Part shown: one piece after another, positions 7,123 through 16,844 of the stretch
How the letters are laid out: the number at the start of each line of letters is the position of its first letter
Position numbering within the stretch: the first letter of the stretch is position 1
Origin: Lapidilactobacillus achengensis
Lineage (GTDB): Bacteria; Bacillota; Bacilli; Lactobacillales; Lactobacillaceae
Reading direction: 5' to 3'
Assembly: GCF_003946655.1 (NCBI RefSeq)
Contig: NZ_RHOV01000021.1
Location: forward strand, 1-38,875
Length of the DNA: 38,875 bases
Notes under the pieces: generated by a model
Database searches by the model: none
Seen by the model: the letters and a program-made list of their open reading frames with translations, nothing else
Told to the model about the DNA's origin: nothing
Program-made: the position numbers and the translations under genes

Positions 7123-8406
7123 GTGCCAATTGTTACCGTAGAAAATTTAAGTAAAGTCTTTGGTAAGAAAACGAAAGCAGCTATGAAAATGATGGCTGCC
7201 GGCCGTTCCAAAACAGAAATTTTAAAGAAAACGGGTTCAACCGTCGGGGTTTATCAAGCTGATTTTTCTGTAGAAGCTGGGGAGATCTTTGTGATCATGG
7301 GACTTTCGGGTTCGGGCAAATCAACTTTGATCCGTCTACTGAATCGCTTGATTGAACCTACCAGCGGTCATATCTACTTAGAAGGCGTCGATATCAACGC
7401 AATGGACAAGCAACAGTTACGCGCAGTCCGTCGCCACAAAATGGATATGGTCTTCCAGAACTTTGGTTTACTACCCAATCGGACCGTTCAGCAAAATGTC
7501 GAATTTGGTTTGGAAATCCGTGGGGTCGCAGCCGCCGAACGGGCTCAAGCCGCCCAAAAGGCCCTGGCGGAGATGTCGTTAACGCCGTTTGCGGATCAGT
7601 ATCCTGAGCAGTTATCGGGTGGGATGCAGCAACGGGTCGGGTTGGCGCGGGCTCTAGCCAATGATCCTGATATTCTTTTGATGGATGAGGCCTTTTCCGC
7701 ATTGGATCCCTTGATTCGCCGAGAAATGCAAGATGAATTGATCGATCTACAAGCCAATTTACAGAAAACAATTATTTTTATCACCCATGACTTAAACGAA
7801 GCCTTACGGATTGGGGATCGAATCGCGGTCATGCGTGACGGCCAGATTCAACAGATCGGCACGGGTGAGGAGATTCTGACGCATCCAGCCAACGATTATG
7901 TGCGAACTTTTACGCAGGATGTGGACTACACCAAGGTGTTGACGGCACGGAATATCATGATTCCGGCGGTGACGATCAATTTAGCAATCGACGGACCAAA
8001 AATGGCATTGCGGCGTATGCGGCATGAAGAAACTTCAATGTTGATCGCGATTGATAAACAACGTCGTTTGCAAGGCGTGATCACCGCGGATGGGGCATTG
8101 TCCGCTTTAAAAAGTGGGCAGCCATTAATTGATTATTTGCGTCAGGATATCCCTAAGATCGGTCCGGATACCATCGCTAACGAGATCTTTAATGTCATCT
8201 ATGCCGCGGATACACCAGTAGCTGTGGTTGATGAACAAAATAAATTGCTCGGAGTGGTGATCCGGGGTAGTGTGCTGGAGGCCTTGGCAGATACCGAGTC
8301 CATAGCCGAGGCAACTGCAGATCCAGTAGCAATCACCAGCGGATCAGTAACCGTCAAAACAGGCGCGCACGACAATACGACGGCAACGCCAGAGAAGGGA
8401 GTCTAG
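7123..8406 (+). CDS. busAA: Glycine betaine ABC transporter, ATPase with CBS domains
   Basis: ATP-binding subunit of the OpuA/BusA osmoprotectant importer (glycine betaine, possibly carnitine or proline betaine). Of 427 residues, the first 260 form the ABC domain. Walker A is GLSGSGKST (60-68), the Q-loop is VFQNFGLLP, the signature is LSGGMQQR (164-171), Walker B is ILLMDEA with D188/E189, and the switch His is in FITHDL. Two CBS domains follow (about 270-400); in OpuA these sense ionic strength. GTG at 7123 is six bases after AGGGGG, and the TTG at 7120 is too close. Only 3 bp separate it from the permease gene. OpuAA is an equal name. Confidence 0.93.
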   Translation: MPIVTVENLSKVFGKKTKAAMKMMAAGRSKTEILKKTGSTVGVYQADFSVEAGEIFVIMGLSGSGKSTLIRLLNRLIEPTSGHIYLEGVDINAMDKQQLRAVRRHKMDMVFQNFGLLPNRTVQQNVEFGLEIRGVAAAERAQAAQKALAEMSLTPFADQYPEQLSGGMQQRVGLARALANDPDILLMDEAFSALDPLIRREMQDELIDLQANLQKTIIFITHDLNEALRIGDRIAVMRDGQIQQIGTGEEILTHPANDYVRTFTQDVDYTKVLTARNIMIPAVTINLAIDGPKMALRRMRHEETSMLIAIDKQRRLQGVITADGALSALKSGQPLIDYLRQDIPKIGPDTIANEIFNVIYAADTPVAVVDEQNKLLGVVIRGSVLEALADTESIAEATADPVAITSGSVTVKTGAHDNTTATPEKGV

Positions 8407-8409
8407 CTA

Positions 8410-10152
8410 ATGGATCAACTCACAATTACAGCAATCTCAAAATTACCAGTCGCCAATTGGGTCGAAAGTTTCACCGATTGGTTGACCAAAGCCGGCAGTG
8501 GTTTCTTTGATCAGATCCAAACGGGCGGTCAAGGGATGATGAACGCTTTGACGCAAGGTTTGTTGGCGATACCAATCCCAGTTTTTATTGGATTATTGAC
8601 CATCGCGGCTTTTTTTGTTAGTGGGCGTCGCTGGAGCTTACCGACATTTACCTTAGTGGGAACACTGTTTATTTGGAATCAAGGCTTGTGGTCGAATCTG
8701 ATGAATACGGTCACACTAGTCCTGTTTTCCAGCTTGGTCTCGATCCTGATCGGTGTACCGTTGGGTATCTGGATGGCCAAAAGTGAGACCATGCAAACGA
8801 TTCAGAAACCCTTATTAGATTTCATGCAAACCATGCCAGGGTTCGTTTATCTGATCCCGGCGGTGGCCTTCTTCGGTATCGGGGTCGTACCCGGTGTGGT
8901 CGCTTCAGTGATTTTCGCCTTACCGCCAACGGTACGTATGACCAATCTGGGTATTCGTCAAGTTGACGGTGAATTAGTCGAAGCGGCTGATTCATTCGGC
9001 AGTACTGGCTGGCAGAAGCTTTTCAAAGTGGAACTGCCATTGGCTAAAAGTACGATCATGGCTGGTATCAACCAAACCACCATGTTGGCCTTATCCATGG
9101 TCGTGATCGCGTCAATGATCGGCGCGCCTGGATTAGGTCGTGGTGTTTTATCAGCGTTGCAGCGTGCGCAAGTCGGTAACGGCTTCGTTTATGGCGTTGC
9201 TTTGGTGATCCTGGCGATCATCGTGGACCGCTTCACTCAAAGTCTTAACCGACCACGTAAGCGTAGTGAAGACCGGCAAACGAAGAAAAAACGTCGTCGT
9301 TTCAACTTGAGTTTAGTCACTGCCATGTTAGTGATCGCGGTGGGTTCCGCAATCACGACTCAGCGATCCGACGCTAGCAGTAGTCGCGGCAACGTGAAGT
9401 TAAGTTATGTCCAATGGGATACAGAGGTTGCTTCCACCAATGTGATCGGAGAAGTTTTGCGTCAAATGGGCTATCAAGTCGAGTTGACCCCATTGGACAA
9501 CGCGATCATGTGGCAATCCGTAGCGAAAGGCGAGTCTGACGGGATGGTTTCCGCCTGGCTACCCAACACTCACGGCGCTCAATATCAGAAATATCGAACG
9601 CAAGTGGACAATCTAGGCGCCAATTTGACCGGCGCTAAAATCGGGCTAGTCGTTCCCAGCTACATGAAAGTCAACAGCATCAGTGAGCTGACTGATCAGG
9701 CGGGTCAGACGATCACGGGTATCGAACCTGGCGCAGGTGTCGTCACCGCCACCGATCGCGCCTTGAAAAAATATCCCAATCTGGCCAATTGGTCTGTGGC
9801 TACCTCTTCCACCGGCGCGATGACCGTCGCGCTGCAAAAGGCGATCAAAGCCAAACAGCCCATTGTGATCACCGGCTGGTCCCCGCATTGGTTATTCGCA
9901 AAGTACGACCTGAAGTATCTGGCCGACCCGCAAAAGGTAATGGGTCAAGGCGAAACCATCAACACGATCGTGCGTAAGGACTTAAAACAAGATCAACCTG
10001 AAGTTTATCGGGTCCTAGATAACTTCCACTGGTCCGTCAAAGATATGCAAAGCGTGATGCTAGCAATCAATCGGGGCATGAGCCCAGAAAAAGCCGCGCG
10101 AGAATGGGTCAAGGCACATCCCAAACAAGTCAAGGCTTGGCAAGCCAAGTAG
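8410..10152 (+). CDS. busAB: Glycine betaine ABC transporter, permease-binding protein fusion
   Basis: Fused permease and substrate-binding subunit of BusA/OpuA. The 580 residues have a membrane domain (about 55-285) with the EAA loop (EAADSFGSTGWQKLFKVELPLA) that contacts the ATPase. A transmembrane anchor follows (about 298-318), then an extracellular OpuAC-type binding domain (about 330-580). The binding domain has several Trp residues (VQWDTE, ITGWSPHWLF) of the kind that cage quaternary ammonium groups, and GIEPGAG. The fusion is normal for the lactococcal/lactobacillal system. AAGGGAG precedes the ATG at 8410, and a strong terminator follows. The two-gene operon is complete as seen. Confidence 0.93.
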   Translation: MDQLTITAISKLPVANWVESFTDWLTKAGSGFFDQIQTGGQGMMNALTQGLLAIPIPVFIGLLTIAAFFVSGRRWSLPTFTLVGTLFIWNQGLWSNLMNTVTLVLFSSLVSILIGVPLGIWMAKSETMQTIQKPLLDFMQTMPGFVYLIPAVAFFGIGVVPGVVASVIFALPPTVRMTNLGIRQVDGELVEAADSFGSTGWQKLFKVELPLAKSTIMAGINQTTMLALSMVVIASMIGAPGLGRGVLSALQRAQVGNGFVYGVALVILAIIVDRFTQSLNRPRKRSEDRQTKKKRRRFNLSLVTAMLVIAVGSAITTQRSDASSSRGNVKLSYVQWDTEVASTNVIGEVLRQMGYQVELTPLDNAIMWQSVAKGESDGMVSAWLPNTHGAQYQKYRTQVDNLGANLTGAKIGLVVPSYMKVNSISELTDQAGQTITGIEPGAGVVTATDRALKKYPNLANWSVATSSTGAMTVALQKAIKAKQPIVITGWSPHWLFAKYDLKYLADPQKVMGQGETINTIVRKDLKQDQPEVYRVLDNFHWSVKDMQSVMLAINRGMSPEKAAREWVKAHPKQVKAWQAK

Positions 10153-10162
10153 CTTTTTCGCT

Positions 10163-10202
10163 AAATAATCCCCCTACCCGATTTTGGGTAAGGGGATTAT
10201 TT
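10163..10202 (+). terminator. busA operon terminator
   Basis: AAATAATCCCC and CTACCC pair with GGGTA and GGGGATTATTT around a short loop, giving a long AT-flanked stem directly after busAB. Confidence 0.85.
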
Positions 10203-10204
10203 CG

Positions 10205-10715
10205 TTGCTGCCAAAGTGGTTTTGCAAGCTAGAGGTCAAACAATTACCCACTTTTGAGGTGGTACAGCAACACCAACGGATTCGGATTAGAAGGTCGGGA
10301 CACTTTGCGTAGGCTGAACATCTCTATTCGTTTTCTTAACAATCCACGGTGGAAATCAACCGATTCAGTTGATTCAACAAGAGCTTGCCTTAGTTCATCA
10401 GACAGACAGTGCTGGTGTCACCAATTTAAAGCTGGTGACCGCTAACCACGGTTGTCAACTGCGTGGTTCCTCATCAATTGACCATAGCCTGCCAGTTGGC
10501 GTGAGTGCTCAAGCGACTATTAAAACGTTGAGCGGCTGGAGCGGAGGAATTCGGGGTGAGATCGCCGTGAAATTGTCCTTGGCGGCTGTGCCGCTTAGGA
10601 CAAGGCCTGATTTTGAGACAAGCCGCGCACTTTGCGGATTGGCTCAAAACAGCGCCCACAGCGAGCTCACCCCGAATTTCGCAGCGCAAGCTGCGGCCAA
10701 CCTGCTTTCGCGGTG
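10205..10715 (+). repeat. Family B composite, copy II
   Basis: A B1 tail (10205-10286), the linker (10287-10440) and a full B2 module. The linker stem GTCACCA...TGGTGAC (10418-10440) is perfect here and degraded in copy I. The neighbouring stem reads AACCACG...CGTGGTT. The B2 arms are at 10546-10560 and 10666-10680, with the TTTTGAG...CTCAAAA core hairpin at 10614-10652. It fills the gap between the busA terminator and the next gene's stop. An ORF at 10369-10773 runs through it, but its frame is not kept in copy I. Confidence 0.8.
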
Positions 10716-10755
10716 CAAGCTGTGCCCAATCTGTCTAAGAACAAACAATATCGGG

Positions 10756-12063
10756 TTAATTCAAGTAGGCTAGATCACTAGCAGTGGTTGGATACAGATA
10801 CAGTGGCGCGTGACCTTGTGCCAGCCGATCCGCGAAATGATTGATCAGTTCGTCAGCCAATGCAGACAGCACACTGACGCCGACCACTTGCCCCACCATA
10901 TCTTTGACCAACAATACCTTGGCGTTTTTATCTTGGATTCGATTATAGGTGTACCAACTGCCCACATCCATCTCTGTCACTTGGAAATGGCGGGTGTCTT
11001 TTTGCGCCTCGTTTACTGAAACGCCGATCTGGGCCAGCTTTTCCGTGCCAAAAACAATGGTCGGGATCAGCGGATAATCAATGGCGTCATCCCGCAAGCC
11101 TAGGAGTTGGTCAGCCAAATAGTCACCTTCGAAACTAGCGACAGGTGTCAATTTCGGCAAAGTTCGTTTGACCACATCACCGATGGCATAAACTTCAGGA
11201 AGATTGGTTTGCAAATGGTCATTGACGTTGATGCCGTGAACATCGGCGTTGATTCCGACTTGGTCCAGTCCCAAGGCATCGATATTGGGTTGGCGACCAG
11301 TAGCGTTGATGATCAGGTCGGCATCGAAGTCACCGGCGCTGGTTTGCAGTTGCAAGCCGGTGGCGGTTTTTTTGACGGCTTGGGGTTCGGCGCCTAACTG
11401 GACCTGGATACCTGCGGCGGTCATTTGTTGGATCAGACTAGCGACCAGCATTTGTGGGAATTGTTTCAGCGGGCGCTGATTGTGGTGGATCAGCGTGACC
11501 TGTGCGCCTGCTGTGGCGGCGATATTGGCCAATTCGAAACTGATGTAACCACCACCAATGAAAACGATCCGAGCTGGCAATTGGTCCAGGTCGAGGAAGT
11601 CGCGACTTGTTTTGAGCAATTCCGCGCCGGGGATCTGGAGTTGATGGGGCCGCTGACCAGTGGCAATCACGATATGGTCGCCATGGTATTGATGCTGATC
11701 AACTTCCAGAAGATCGGCGGCGACAAACTTGGCGGTCCCATGAACCGTGGTGACGCCAACGTTTCTCAACTCGGCTTCAGTGGCTGTTGGGACTTGTTCG
11801 GTGTAACTGCGCTTGAACGCCATTAAGTCAGGCCAGTTGATCTTCGGCGCGGAGGCTAGGCCATGGCCTTGGAGCCGTTGCGCTTGTTGGCGCACTTCGA
11901 TTCCGCTATACAACATCTTTTTCGCGTCACAACCTTGATTGGGGCAGGTGCCGCCAAAGAGATCGTTTTCAACGACCAAGACTTTCTGGGTGCTGGCCAG
12001 GCGATAAGCCAAAGCGTTACCGGCAGGGCCGGCACCAATAATAATTGTTTGATAATCCGCCAT
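10756..12063 (-). CDS. Class I pyridine nucleotide-disulfide oxidoreductase (glutathione reductase-like)
   Basis: FAD- and NAD(P)H-dependent flavoprotein of 435 residues. The FAD Rossmann motif is GAGPAG (10-15). The redox-active disulfide is C40/C45 in GGTCPNQGCDAKK. The NAD(P) Rossmann motif is GGGYIS (170-175), and the second FAD contact is AIGDVV. The C-terminus reads YPTTASDL where glutathione reductases have HPT with the catalytic histidine, so the usual His is replaced by Tyr. This pattern fits a lactobacillal glutathione-reductase-like group; the substrate is unknown. It is preceded on the minus strand by GAAAGGAAGATTCTG and appears monocistronic. Confidence 0.85.
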   Translation of the reverse strand: MADYQTIIIGAGPAGNALAYRLASTQKVLVVENDLFGGTCPNQGCDAKKMLYSGIEVRQQAQRLQGHGLASAPKINWPDLMAFKRSYTEQVPTATEAELRNVGVTTVHGTAKFVAADLLEVDQHQYHGDHIVIATGQRPHQLQIPGAELLKTSRDFLDLDQLPARIVFIGGGYISFELANIAATAGAQVTLIHHNQRPLKQFPQMLVASLIQQMTAAGIQVQLGAEPQAVKKTATGLQLQTSAGDFDADLIINATGRQPNIDALGLDQVGINADVHGINVNDHLQTNLPEVYAIGDVVKRTLPKLTPVASFEGDYLADQLLGLRDDAIDYPLIPTIVFGTEKLAQIGVSVNEAQKDTRHFQVTEMDVGSWYTYNRIQDKNAKVLLVKDMVGQVVGVSVLSALADELINHFADRLAQGHAPLYLYPTTASDLAYLN

Positions 12064-12484
12064 CAGAATCTTCCTTTCAGCAAAAAACAGGGCGTGATCC
12101 CCAATAATCCCAATATCAATGAAACTTACGTGTTAATGATAGCACCATGGCGCAACGAACCGAAATAATCGAACCGCGGAGCGTCGCGGTAAGTGAGCGC
12201 TGCCACCTGTGATCTGCGGGGAGAACAATTTCACGGCTAGTCATTTGGTCCGTCAAATGGGTTACTGGATCTAGTTTCTACTATATAAAACTGTTTTTTA
12301 GCCGGCTGTTTTTGGGATTCAACGGATTTCAGCGAGTGCGCTTGCGCTAGAAGTGAATTACCAATAACTCTGCATAATCACGATCACAAAAAACTTACAA
12401 AGGTAAGTCCACAGACCTATTGCGATTATTTTTTCTTTAGGGTAAAATCATATTCTATTGTCAAAAACGATTGGGGGTAAATGA
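12064..12484. other. Intergenic gap with small palindromes
   Basis: About 420 bp between divergent genes. It contains ACCGCG/CGCGGT at 12173-12190 around a 6-nt loop, a GCGC hairpin near 12335-12350, and at its right end the ABC exporter promoter. No supportable ORF. Confidence 0.4.
12420..12448 (+). promoter_or_regulatory. Promoter of the ABC exporter operon
   Basis: TTGCGA (12420-12425), 17 bp, TAAAAT (12443-12448), about 30 bp before the ribosome binding site GGGGG at 12473. Confidence 0.55.
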
Positions 12485-14200
12485 ATGAAAACATTTATGC
12501 GATATTTGAAACGTTACCGTAGTGATGCGTTATGGGCAACACTGGCGGTGGCGGTGATCGCGTTCGTCACTTTGTGGCAACCGCATCTTTTGCAAGATAT
12601 GCTGGCGGCAATCTTGAAGAAAGATAACCAGACGATCAATCAGTTGGGAATCCAATTGATTGGTTTGACGATCTTGGGCATCATTGCCAGTGTTTTTAAC
12701 ACGATCTTCTCGGCGCGGGCGGCTCAAGGTGTTGCCGCGGATATGCGTGAAGATGGCTATCGCCAGATCCAGAAATTCTCGTTTGAAGATATCGAGAAAT
12801 TCTCGGCGGCGAATTTGGTCGTGCGCTTGACCAATGATGTTAACCACGTGCAGTACGTGGTGATGTCCGTGTTACAACAGATCACGCGGATTCCGATTCT
12901 CTTCATTGGTTCGCTGATCTTGGCGATCATAACGTTACCCAAGCTGTGGTGGGTCATTGTTTTAATGATGGTACTGATCGGCTTGGTCAGCGTCTTCGCC
13001 TTTGCGCGCATGGGCAAGTATTTCATGAAAATGCAGACGATCCTTGACCGGAACAATATGTTGGCGCGGGAAAACCTAATGGGGATCCGCGTGGTCAAGT
13101 CCTTCGTTCAAGAGAAGAGTCAAATTGCTAAATTCTCAGAATCTTCAGATGAGATGACCGACACCACGATCCATATCGGTAATCTGTTTTCTATTCTTAT
13201 GCCCGCTTTCTTCATGGTGGGTAATTTGGCGGTGGCCGGCTCGATCATGTTGGTTGGGCAAATGGTTACCTCTGATCCTGGCGCGTTAACGGCTGTGACC
13301 GCGTTTGTCAGTTATTTGATGCAGATCCTTTTCGCAATCGTTAATGCTGGGTTCATGATGACTGGGGTCTCCCAGGCGCTTGTTTCCTTGAATCGGTTGC
13401 AAGAAATCTATGACACCCAGCCAAGTCTCACATTCCCAGAAGTGCCTGATGAAAACTTATCAGGCGCGATTGAATTCAATGATGTGACTTTCACTTATCC
13501 AGGTGATGAGAAACCGACTTTGCAAGATATTAGTTTTTCCGTGAAACCGGGTGAAATGATTGGGATCGTCGGCGCGACTGGTTCGGGTAAATCAACGTTG
13601 GCGCAATTGATTCCACGGTTATTCGATCCGGAAAAGGGTTCGATCGAGGTCGGCGGTAAGGATGTGCGCACGGTCAATGAACATTCATTGCGGCAAGCGG
13701 TTTCCTTCGTGTTACAGCGGTCAACTTTGTTCTCCGGAACGATCGCTCAGAATTTGCGTCAAGGGAAACCGGAAGCGACGACGGCAGATATGAGCTGGGC
13801 AGCGAATATCGCCCAATCTTCCGAATTTATTGAACGGTTGGACCAACGCTATGACGCGCCAGTCGAAGAACGTTCGGCGAACTTCTCTGGTGGACAGAAG
13901 CAGCGGTTATCGATCACCCGCGGTGTGATCAGTCAGCCTGATATTCTGATCATGGATGATTCGACCAGCGCTTTGGACGCTCGTTCAGAGAAGCTGGTCC
14001 AAGAGGCATTGGCGAAGGAATTAAGCCACACCACCACCGTGATCATTGCTGAAAAAATCGCCTCGATCATCAAGGCTGACCGGATCCTCGTATTGGATCA
14101 TGGTCAATTGGTCGGCATGGGGACCCATCACGAATTAGTTCGCAATAACCCAACTTATCAGGAAATCTATCGGACGCAAAAGGCGTTAGAGGAGGCGTAA
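12485..14200 (+). CDS. Heterodimeric ABC exporter, subunit with degenerate catalytic site
   Basis: Half-transporter of the BmrC/LmrC type, expected to pair with the next gene to expel drugs, lipids or peptides. Of 571 residues, about 1-310 form six transmembrane helices and 330-571 the nucleotide-binding domain. Walker A is GATGSGKST (363-371) and the signature FSGGQ (467-471) is intact. The residue after Walker B is Asp (D491-D492, normally Glu), and the switch His is Glu (E523 in IIAEKIA). These changes mark the non-hydrolytic site of asymmetric exporters. ATG 12485 is chosen over ATG 12481 because GGGGG is seven bases away. Confidence 0.9.
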   Translation: MKTFMRYLKRYRSDALWATLAVAVIAFVTLWQPHLLQDMLAAILKKDNQTINQLGIQLIGLTILGIIASVFNTIFSARAAQGVAADMREDGYRQIQKFSFEDIEKFSAANLVVRLTNDVNHVQYVVMSVLQQITRIPILFIGSLILAIITLPKLWWVIVLMMVLIGLVSVFAFARMGKYFMKMQTILDRNNMLARENLMGIRVVKSFVQEKSQIAKFSESSDEMTDTTIHIGNLFSILMPAFFMVGNLAVAGSIMLVGQMVTSDPGALTAVTAFVSYLMQILFAIVNAGFMMTGVSQALVSLNRLQEIYDTQPSLTFPEVPDENLSGAIEFNDVTFTYPGDEKPTLQDISFSVKPGEMIGIVGATGSGKSTLAQLIPRLFDPEKGSIEVGGKDVRTVNEHSLRQAVSFVLQRSTLFSGTIAQNLRQGKPEATTADMSWAANIAQSSEFIERLDQRYDAPVEERSANFSGGQKQRLSITRGVISQPDILIMDDSTSALDARSEKLVQEALAKELSHTTTVIIAEKIASIIKADRILVLDHGQLVGMGTHHELVRNNPTYQEIYRTQKALEEA

Positions 14201-14201
14201 G

Positions 14202-15983
14202 ATGAGTGATTTAAAAGGTGCGGGTAAGTTCTTTGCCCATTATCTCCGAAAATATTGGCTCGGGTTGTTGGTCGTTTTAGGTTTAACGATCGTCGCGACC
14301 TATTTACAGGTCAAAGTGCCTGTGTTTATGGGTGACGCGATCAGTGATCTGGCCAAATATCTCCAAGTTTGGTCCAATCCAGCAACTCGCGCGCAGGCTT
14401 CAAAGGCGGCGTTCAACAGCGCCTTGATCAAATTGATGTGGTTTTATATTTTCAACGCGGTGGCGATGTTGATCAGTTCTTTGATCATTTCGCAGATCGC
14501 CGGGCGTTCGACGGGCACGATGCGGATCGGCCTGTTTCGTAAAATGCAACGGATGCGGGTCAGCTACTTTGACACTCACTCGGACGGGGATATTTTGGCC
14601 CGTTATACGTCAGATCTAGATAACATTTTCAACGCGATGAACCAGGCGCTCTTTGAGATCTTCTCCAGTATCACCTTGTTTATCGGTATGATCATTATGA
14701 TGTTCCGACAAAATGTGACTTTGGCCTGGGTCACCGTGGCGTCAACGCCGGTGGCCGTGATTTTGGCGGCGATCATTATCGTCAAAGCCCAGAAATATGT
14801 CAACGCGCAACAAGATGATATTGGTAAGTTGAATGGCTATATCAATGAACAGATCACTGGGCAGAAAGTAATCATCACCAATGGTCTGCAGAAGGACTCG
14901 ATCGCTGGATTTATGAAACACAACGCCAAGGTCAAGAAATCGACGTTGCGCGGTCAGATCTGGTCAGGAATCTTGTTCCCACTGATGCAAGGGATGTCGC
15001 TGTTCAATACGGCGCTGGTGATTTTTGTCGGTTCAAGTTTAGTGATGAATCAGCAAATGTCAGTCGCTGCTGGATTGGGCCTTGTGGTAATCTTCGTTCA
15101 GTACGCGCAACAATATTACCAACCGATCATTTCCCTGACGTCCCTGTACACCATGATCCAATTAGCAATCACAGGCGCGCGTCGGATCAATGAAGTGCGG
15201 GAACAACCTGATGAGGTCAACCCCGCCCACGGTCAGGAATTGACGACGATCGACCAGGGGATCCAGTTAAAGGATGTCCACTTCAGTTATCAACCTGGAA
15301 AAGAGATCCTCCATGGGGTCAATATCAATGTGGATCCGGGCCAGATGGTCGCGTTAGTCGGCCCGACTGGCTCAGGCAAGACCACGGTAATGAACCTGTT
15401 GAACCGGTTCTATGATCTTGATTCAGGACAGATCACCTTTGATGGTACGGAGATCAAGGAAATGGATCTGTTCTCCTTACGGGAAAATGTCGGGATCGTT
15501 CTGCAAGATCCGCAACTTTTCTCCGGGACGATCGGCGAGAACATTAAATTCGGGAAGCCGGAAGCCAGTGATGATGAGATGATCGCCGCGGCGCAACAGG
15601 CGCGGATCCATGATTTCATCATGACTTTGGATGATGGCTATGACACCATGATCAGCGATGAGAATACGATTTTCTCCGCGGGTCAAAAGCAATTGATGTC
15701 GATCGCGCGAACGATCATGACCAATCCGAAGTTGTTGATTCTGGACGAGGCCACCTCCAATGTGGATACGGTGACCGAAGCGCAGATCCAAGCCGCCATG
15801 GACAACGTGATCGCCGGCCGGACCAGCTTCGTGATCGCCCACCGGTTGAAGACCATCCTCAACGCCGACAAAATCGTCGTGCTCCGCGATGGCCAAGTGA
15901 TCGAAGAAGGCAACCACCAAGCCCTCTTGAAAGAAAACGGCTTCTACGCCGAACTCTACCACAACCAAATGGTCTTTGAATAA
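14202..15983 (+). CDS. Heterodimeric ABC exporter, catalytic subunit
   Basis: Partner half-transporter of the BmrD/LmrD type, 593 residues. Transmembrane domain about 1-330, nucleotide-binding domain about 350-593. Walker A is GPTGSGKTT (387-395), the catalytic pair is D515/E516 and the switch is H547 (IAHRLK), all intact. The signature is FSAGQ (491-495) instead of SGGQ. Its altered signature faces the degenerate site of the partner, while its intact Walker motifs pair with the partner's SGGQ. The dimer is thus complementary, with one working ATPase site. GAGGAGG overlaps the upstream stop and only 1 bp separates the genes, so they are translationally coupled. Confidence 0.9.
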   Translation: MSDLKGAGKFFAHYLRKYWLGLLVVLGLTIVATYLQVKVPVFMGDAISDLAKYLQVWSNPATRAQASKAAFNSALIKLMWFYIFNAVAMLISSLIISQIAGRSTGTMRIGLFRKMQRMRVSYFDTHSDGDILARYTSDLDNIFNAMNQALFEIFSSITLFIGMIIMMFRQNVTLAWVTVASTPVAVILAAIIIVKAQKYVNAQQDDIGKLNGYINEQITGQKVIITNGLQKDSIAGFMKHNAKVKKSTLRGQIWSGILFPLMQGMSLFNTALVIFVGSSLVMNQQMSVAAGLGLVVIFVQYAQQYYQPIISLTSLYTMIQLAITGARRINEVREQPDEVNPAHGQELTTIDQGIQLKDVHFSYQPGKEILHGVNINVDPGQMVALVGPTGSGKTTVMNLLNRFYDLDSGQITFDGTEIKEMDLFSLRENVGIVLQDPQLFSGTIGENIKFGKPEASDDEMIAAAQQARIHDFIMTLDDGYDTMISDENTIFSAGQKQLMSIARTIMTNPKLLILDEATSNVDTVTEAQIQAAMDNVIAGRTSFVIAHRLKTILNADKIVVLRDGQVIEEGNHQALLKENGFYAELYHNQMVFE

Positions 15984-16106
15984 GAGCGCGAACTACCCCG
16001 GTTAGCGCCTGAGCATTAGCCTAGCAAAGATTTTGGAGGCGGGTCCATGCCTCCGGAATCCTTGCGTAGCTAAGCGGAAGAAGCTAGGTCGGTAAGCGCG
16101 TTTCAA
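15984..16106 (+). repeat. Family A palindromic repeat, copy 2
   Basis: Full copy starting immediately after the exporter stop codon. The inner hairpin is GGAGGC/GCCTCC; the next stem layer pairs GCAAAGATTTT with AATCCTTGC using wobble pairs. The outer layer pairs the two ends. Because it sits at the 3' end of the transcript it may act as a stabilising 3' stem. Confidence 0.75.
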
Positions 16107-16109
16107 ATC

Positions 16110-16163
16110 AAAGCGCGAACCGACCTGGCCAGTTCCCGAGCGTTAGCCTAGCCAGTGTTTTGA
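16110..16163 (+). repeat. Family A repeat, partial copy 3
   Basis: Only the first half of the element (AAGCGCGAACCGACC to the GTTAGCCTAG segment) follows copy 2 in tandem. The second half is missing. Confidence 0.6.
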
Positions 16164-16202
16164 CAGCGCATCTTGTTTTTTCATGCTAGCCTTAATTAGG
16201 AT

Positions 16203-16247
16203 AAGTGATTTCATTACCAGCGTTTCGCCGGCGATGAAATCACTTTT
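16203..16247. terminator. Terminator downstream of the exporter operon
   Basis: AAGTGATTTCAT pairs with ATGAAATCACTT followed by further T residues; the loop holds a GC-rich mini-hairpin. Confidence 0.8.
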
Positions 16248-16300
16248 TTGTTTTGAAGTGGGTGTGAGGAACACGTATAATAAGAAGTGAGCATTTAGAA

Positions 16301-16752
16301 ATGGGCGATAACATGGCAAGAAAAAGAGATTTGACACGGGCTAAAGTTCTGGCGGTCACAGAACACTTGATTGAAGAAAAAGGATTGACCGAGCTGACCT
16401 TACGGGATGTGGCGGACGCGTTGGCTATTCGGCCGCAATCTGTTTATAATTACGTCACCGGTTTGGCGGACTTGTTGGATCTAGTGGGCGCTGAATTTGT
16501 TAACGAAGTGACGCAAACCGTCGTTCAAGAATTGGTGGGTGTATCTGGGACCGAGGCGCTCATGACCTTCGCCCACGAATTTCGGTGCGCGACGCGGGAT
16601 CACGCTGAATTGGCGCCGGTACTGTTGGATTTGAATACCCGCCAAAGTCCTCAGACCCAGGCGGTTTTTTCGCTAGTTTGACGCCAGCGGAGATCGATCA
16701 GCGTTTCGACCAAGTGATTGCTCTGGCCATCGCGACGATCGGCCTCGCCTGA
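16301..16752 (+). pseudogene. TetR-family regulator, frameshifted and shortened
   Basis: The N-terminus is a clear TetR helix-turn-helix (LTRAKVLAVTEHLIEEKGL...LTLRDVADALAIRPQSVYNYV). The frame closes with TGA at 16679-16681. Directly afterwards, in the +2 frame, LTPAEIDQRFDQVIALAIATIGLA and a stop look like the normal C-terminal helix. One extra T in the T6 run at 16665-16670 would rejoin the two parts. Even then the product has about 150 residues and lacks the middle of the ligand domain, so an internal deletion of roughly 40 codons is likely too. The ATG at 16313 (MARKRD) is an alternative start. Its former target may have been the upstream exporter; this is only an inference. Confidence 0.7.
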
Positions 16753-16770
16753 TCTGATCCACATCTAGAG

Positions 16771-16803
16771 ACTAGCCAGCGCGGTGTTGCGGGCTAGTTT
16801 TTT
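16771..16803 (+). terminator. Terminator after the tetR remnant
   Basis: ACTAGCC (16771-16777) pairs with GGCTAGT (16792-16798), with an inner GCG/CGC pairing, followed by six T residues. Confidence 0.8.
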
Positions 16804-16844
16804 CGTGTTCGCTTGTTTCATCCGTCAGCGTCGCGCCAGACTAA

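Noticed and set aside
10369-10773. ORF through the family B composite (MIQQELALVHQ...), also seen at 22971-23366
   Set aside because: Similar translations arise because the DNA is repeated. Copy I has stop codons in the same frame, and the DNA conservation follows hairpin pairing, not codon positions.
15477-15968. 163-codon minus-strand ORF opposite the exporter ATPase domain
   Set aside because: Its composition is a shadow of the conserved plus-strand domain; no start signals or family features.
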